Below are positions 5,126-6,515 of a stretch of DNA of 6,515 nt, piece by piece; position 1 is the stretch's first letter; each line of letters opens with the position of its first letter. A program made the translations under genes and the position numbers. The notes beneath the pieces were generated by a model. The model saw only the letters and a list, made by a program, of their open reading frames with translations. It ran no database searches and was not told where the DNA came from. The stretch is taken from positions 1-6,515 of the forward strand of contig JAUXFJ010000091.1 of assembly GCA_030620065.1 (NCBI GenBank), written 5' to 3'. The stretch comes from Anaerolineaceae bacterium. GTDB taxonomy: Bacteria; Chloroflexota; Anaerolineae; Anaerolineales; Anaerolineaceae.

Positions 5126-6103
5126 ATGCAAACCTTCCTTCATGGACGTAACTTAATTGGAGACTTGGACTTCAGTAAAGAAGAAGTTGAAACTATTTTA
5201 GATGTCGCCTTTGACCTCAAACGCAAACGTGCCCTCAACGAACCACATGCATATTTGCGTGACAAGGTCCTTGGAATGCTATTCTTCTTCTCAAGTACCC
5301 GAACACGCTGCAGTTTTGAAGCCGGCATGGCACAATTAGGCGGGCATGCTGCATTCATCGAATCCAAGACCACACAGATCTCTCACGGCGATACCGAAAA
5401 AGAGATCGGCGAAATCCTCGGGCGTTATTTCGATGGGATCGCTATTCGCCAATGTGATTGGGAAGTTGGCAATAAATATCTAAATTTCGTTGCCAGTGCC
5501 TCACGCGTACCAGTGCTTAACATGCAATGTGATACTTACCATCCCTTCCAATGTTTGGCAGACCTCATGACCATCATCGAGAAGAAAGGCCGTGATCTGC
5601 GCCGCAAGAAAATGGTTGTTTCTTGGGCATATGCTTCGTCCTATTCTAAGCCGTTATCTGTACCGCAATCGCTCATCCTGCAGATGCCGCGCTTCGGCCT
5701 TGATATCGTTTTAGCGCACCCGCCAGAGTTTAAGTTAATGCCAGAGATCATGGAACAAGCCCAAGAGCAAGCGCGCAAATTCAATACCGGGTTTGAAGTT
5801 GTGGATAATATGGAAGACGCCTTCAAGGATGCCGATATTGTTTATGCCAAATCATGGGGACCCCTTTTGACAACTAGCAACAATGATGAATGTGCAAAAA
5901 TAATTAAGAAGTACGATAGCTGGATCACAGATGAATCAAAGATGGCTTTAGCAAAAGACGATGCTATCTATATGCATCCGCTGCCAGCAGACCGCAACGT
6001 TGAGGTGACAGATGGCGTTATGGATGGCCCGCATTCTGTCGTCTTTGACGAAGCAGAAAACAGGCTGCACGCTCAAAAGGCAGTCATGGCATTGACAATG
6101 TAA
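5126..6103 (+). CDS. YgeW-like knotted carbamoyltransferase
   Basis: This 325-residue cytoplasmic enzyme is a second, distinct member of the carbamoyltransferase superfamily. The carbamoyl-phosphate residues are present: SSTRTR (56-61), SHGDTEKE (86-93), Arg108 in AIRQCDW, HPFQCLADL (139-147) and HPLPADR (284-290). SWAYASSYSKPLSVPQ (166-181), then GLDIVLAHPPEFKLMPEI and EDAFKDADIVYAKSWGP, closely follow E. coli YgeW, whose proline-rich segment here forms the trefoil knot shared with N-acetyl- and N-succinyl-ornithine carbamoyltransferases. It is shorter than YgeW (about 396), nearer to the acylornithine enzymes, and has HPLP where ornithine enzymes carry HCLP. The acceptor is unknown. A strong AAGGAG (5114-5119) sits 6 nt before the ATG. 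It lies after a terminator and 77 bp before a carbamate kinase gene, as expected for a catabolic, ATP-yielding role. Arginine-pathway N-acetylornithine carbamoyltransferase is a less likely alternative because no arginine genes are nearby. Confidence 0.82.
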   Translation: MQTFLHGRNLIGDLDFSKEEVETILDVAFDLKRKRALNEPHAYLRDKVLGMLFFFSSTRTRCSFEAGMAQLGGHAAFIESKTTQISHGDTEKEIGEILGRYFDGIAIRQCDWEVGNKYLNFVASASRVPVLNMQCDTYHPFQCLADLMTIIEKKGRDLRRKKMVVSWAYASSYSKPLSVPQSLILQMPRFGLDIVLAHPPEFKLMPEIMEQAQEQARKFNTGFEVVDNMEDAFKDADIVYAKSWGPLLTTSNNDECAKIIKKYDSWITDESKMALAKDDAIYMHPLPADRNVEVTDGVMDGPHSVVFDEAENRLHAQKAVMALTM

Positions 6104-6118
6104 ATTTGATACGATAAT
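6092..6118 (+). promoter_or_regulatory. Weak candidate promoter before the carbamate kinase gene
   Basis: TTGACA (6092-6097), overlapping the end of the carbamoyltransferase gene, is followed after only 15 bp by GATAAT (6113-6118). A TTGATA/TATAAT pair at 6106-6131 has just 14 bp between boxes. Both spacings are short, so this is only a possibility in an A+T-rich 77-bp gap. Confidence 0.2.
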
Positions 6119-6180
6119 AAAAAAATATAATTAAATCTGAAGAACTTAATTTTAATGCTTTTCAAGGAGAACGAATATTT

Positions 6181-6515
6181 ATGGAGAAAAAAGGATTAGC
6201 GGTAGTCGCCGTTGGTGGTAATGCACTTATTAAAGATAAAACCCACAAGACTGTACAGGACCAATATGCCTGTTCAGTAGAGACCATGGGACACATAACC
6301 AATATGATCGAGATGGGTTGGGATGTAGTCATTTCGCACGGTAACGGCCCACAGGTCGGTTTTATTTTACGGCGTTCAGAAATTGCGCGGGATGAACTGC
6401 ACGAACTTCCCTTGGATTACTGCGGTGCGGATACACAGGGCGCCATTGGTTACATGTTCCAACAAGCACTCTATAATGAATTTCGAAAACGTCGGATCAA
6501 TAAAAAAGCAGCGAC
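6181..6515 (+). CDS. arcC: Carbamate kinase, 5' part only
   Basis: 111 codons are visible before the window ends; complete enzymes have about 310 residues. The enzyme converts carbamoyl phosphate and ADP to ATP, CO2 and ammonia in the cytoplasm, the energy-yielding last step of carbamoyl-based fermentations. The sequence shows VVAVGGNAL (8-16) at the start of the amino acid kinase fold, the HITNMIEMGWDVVISHGNGPQVG region with the HGNGPQVG signature, and LPLDYCGADTQGAIGYMFQQAL, all typical of ArcC and E. coli YqeA. The start is supported by AAGGAGA (6164-6170) 10 nt upstream. The position behind two carbamoyltransferases suggests that it consumes the carbamoyl phosphate they release. The arcC symbol marks the family; whether it belongs to an arginine or a purine route cannot be told from the sequence. 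Confidence 0.93.
   Translation, partial: MEKKGLAVVAVGGNALIKDKTHKTVQDQYACSVETMGHITNMIEMGWDVVISHGNGPQVGFILRRSEIARDELHELPLDYCGADTQGAIGYMFQQALYNEFRKRRINKKAA

Overview
The window reads as about 47% GC bacterial chromosome. It is compactly coded and holds six intact or partial metabolic genes plus one regulator. No mobile element, tRNA, rRNA or CRISPR array is visible. The protein types (a YgeW-like knotted carbamoyltransferase, an 8-oxoguanine deaminase, a carbamate kinase) suggest an anaerobic or fermentative bacterium. A member of Chloroflexota (Anaerolineae-like) would fit, but that is an impression from protein style and not a demonstrated placement.

Left part (1-1522) is housekeeping. A uridine kinase gene (udk), cut by the window edge, runs leftward and folD runs rightward from a shared 72-bp divergent promoter region. 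Two perfect TATAAT -10 boxes face away from each other there. The udk start codon falls where transcription should begin, so that message may be leaderless. folD starts at 638 behind a GAGGA ribosome binding site, not at the upstream ATG at 596.

Middle (1523-1874) is a 352-bp gene-free regulatory region. It holds a good sigma70-type promoter overlapping the folD stop, a second promoter with perfect TTGACA and an extended -10, and two copies of an 11-bp palindrome TTGTNNNACAA that bracket that second promoter. Beyond it lies a leader of about 185 nt with several inverted repeats.

Right part (1875-6515) is a co-oriented catabolic cluster: 8-oxoguanine deaminase, GntR/HutC-type regulator with a UTRA ligand domain, an aspartate-carbamoyltransferase-like enzyme with an altered second-substrate site, a hairpin terminator, a YgeW-like knotted carbamoyltransferase, and the start of a carbamate kinase gene. 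The likely logic is purine breakdown linked to energy gain. The deaminase feeds oxidised purine into urate. Downstream carbamoyl compounds are phosphorolysed by one or both carbamoyltransferases to carbamoyl phosphate, and carbamate kinase uses this to make ATP. The regulator probably controls its own operon through the paired palindromes. The deaminase and carbamate kinase families are secure; the carbamoyltransferase substrates, the pathway and the regulatory links are inference. The strongest leads for something new are the pair of orphan carbamoyltransferases and the operator/leader region.
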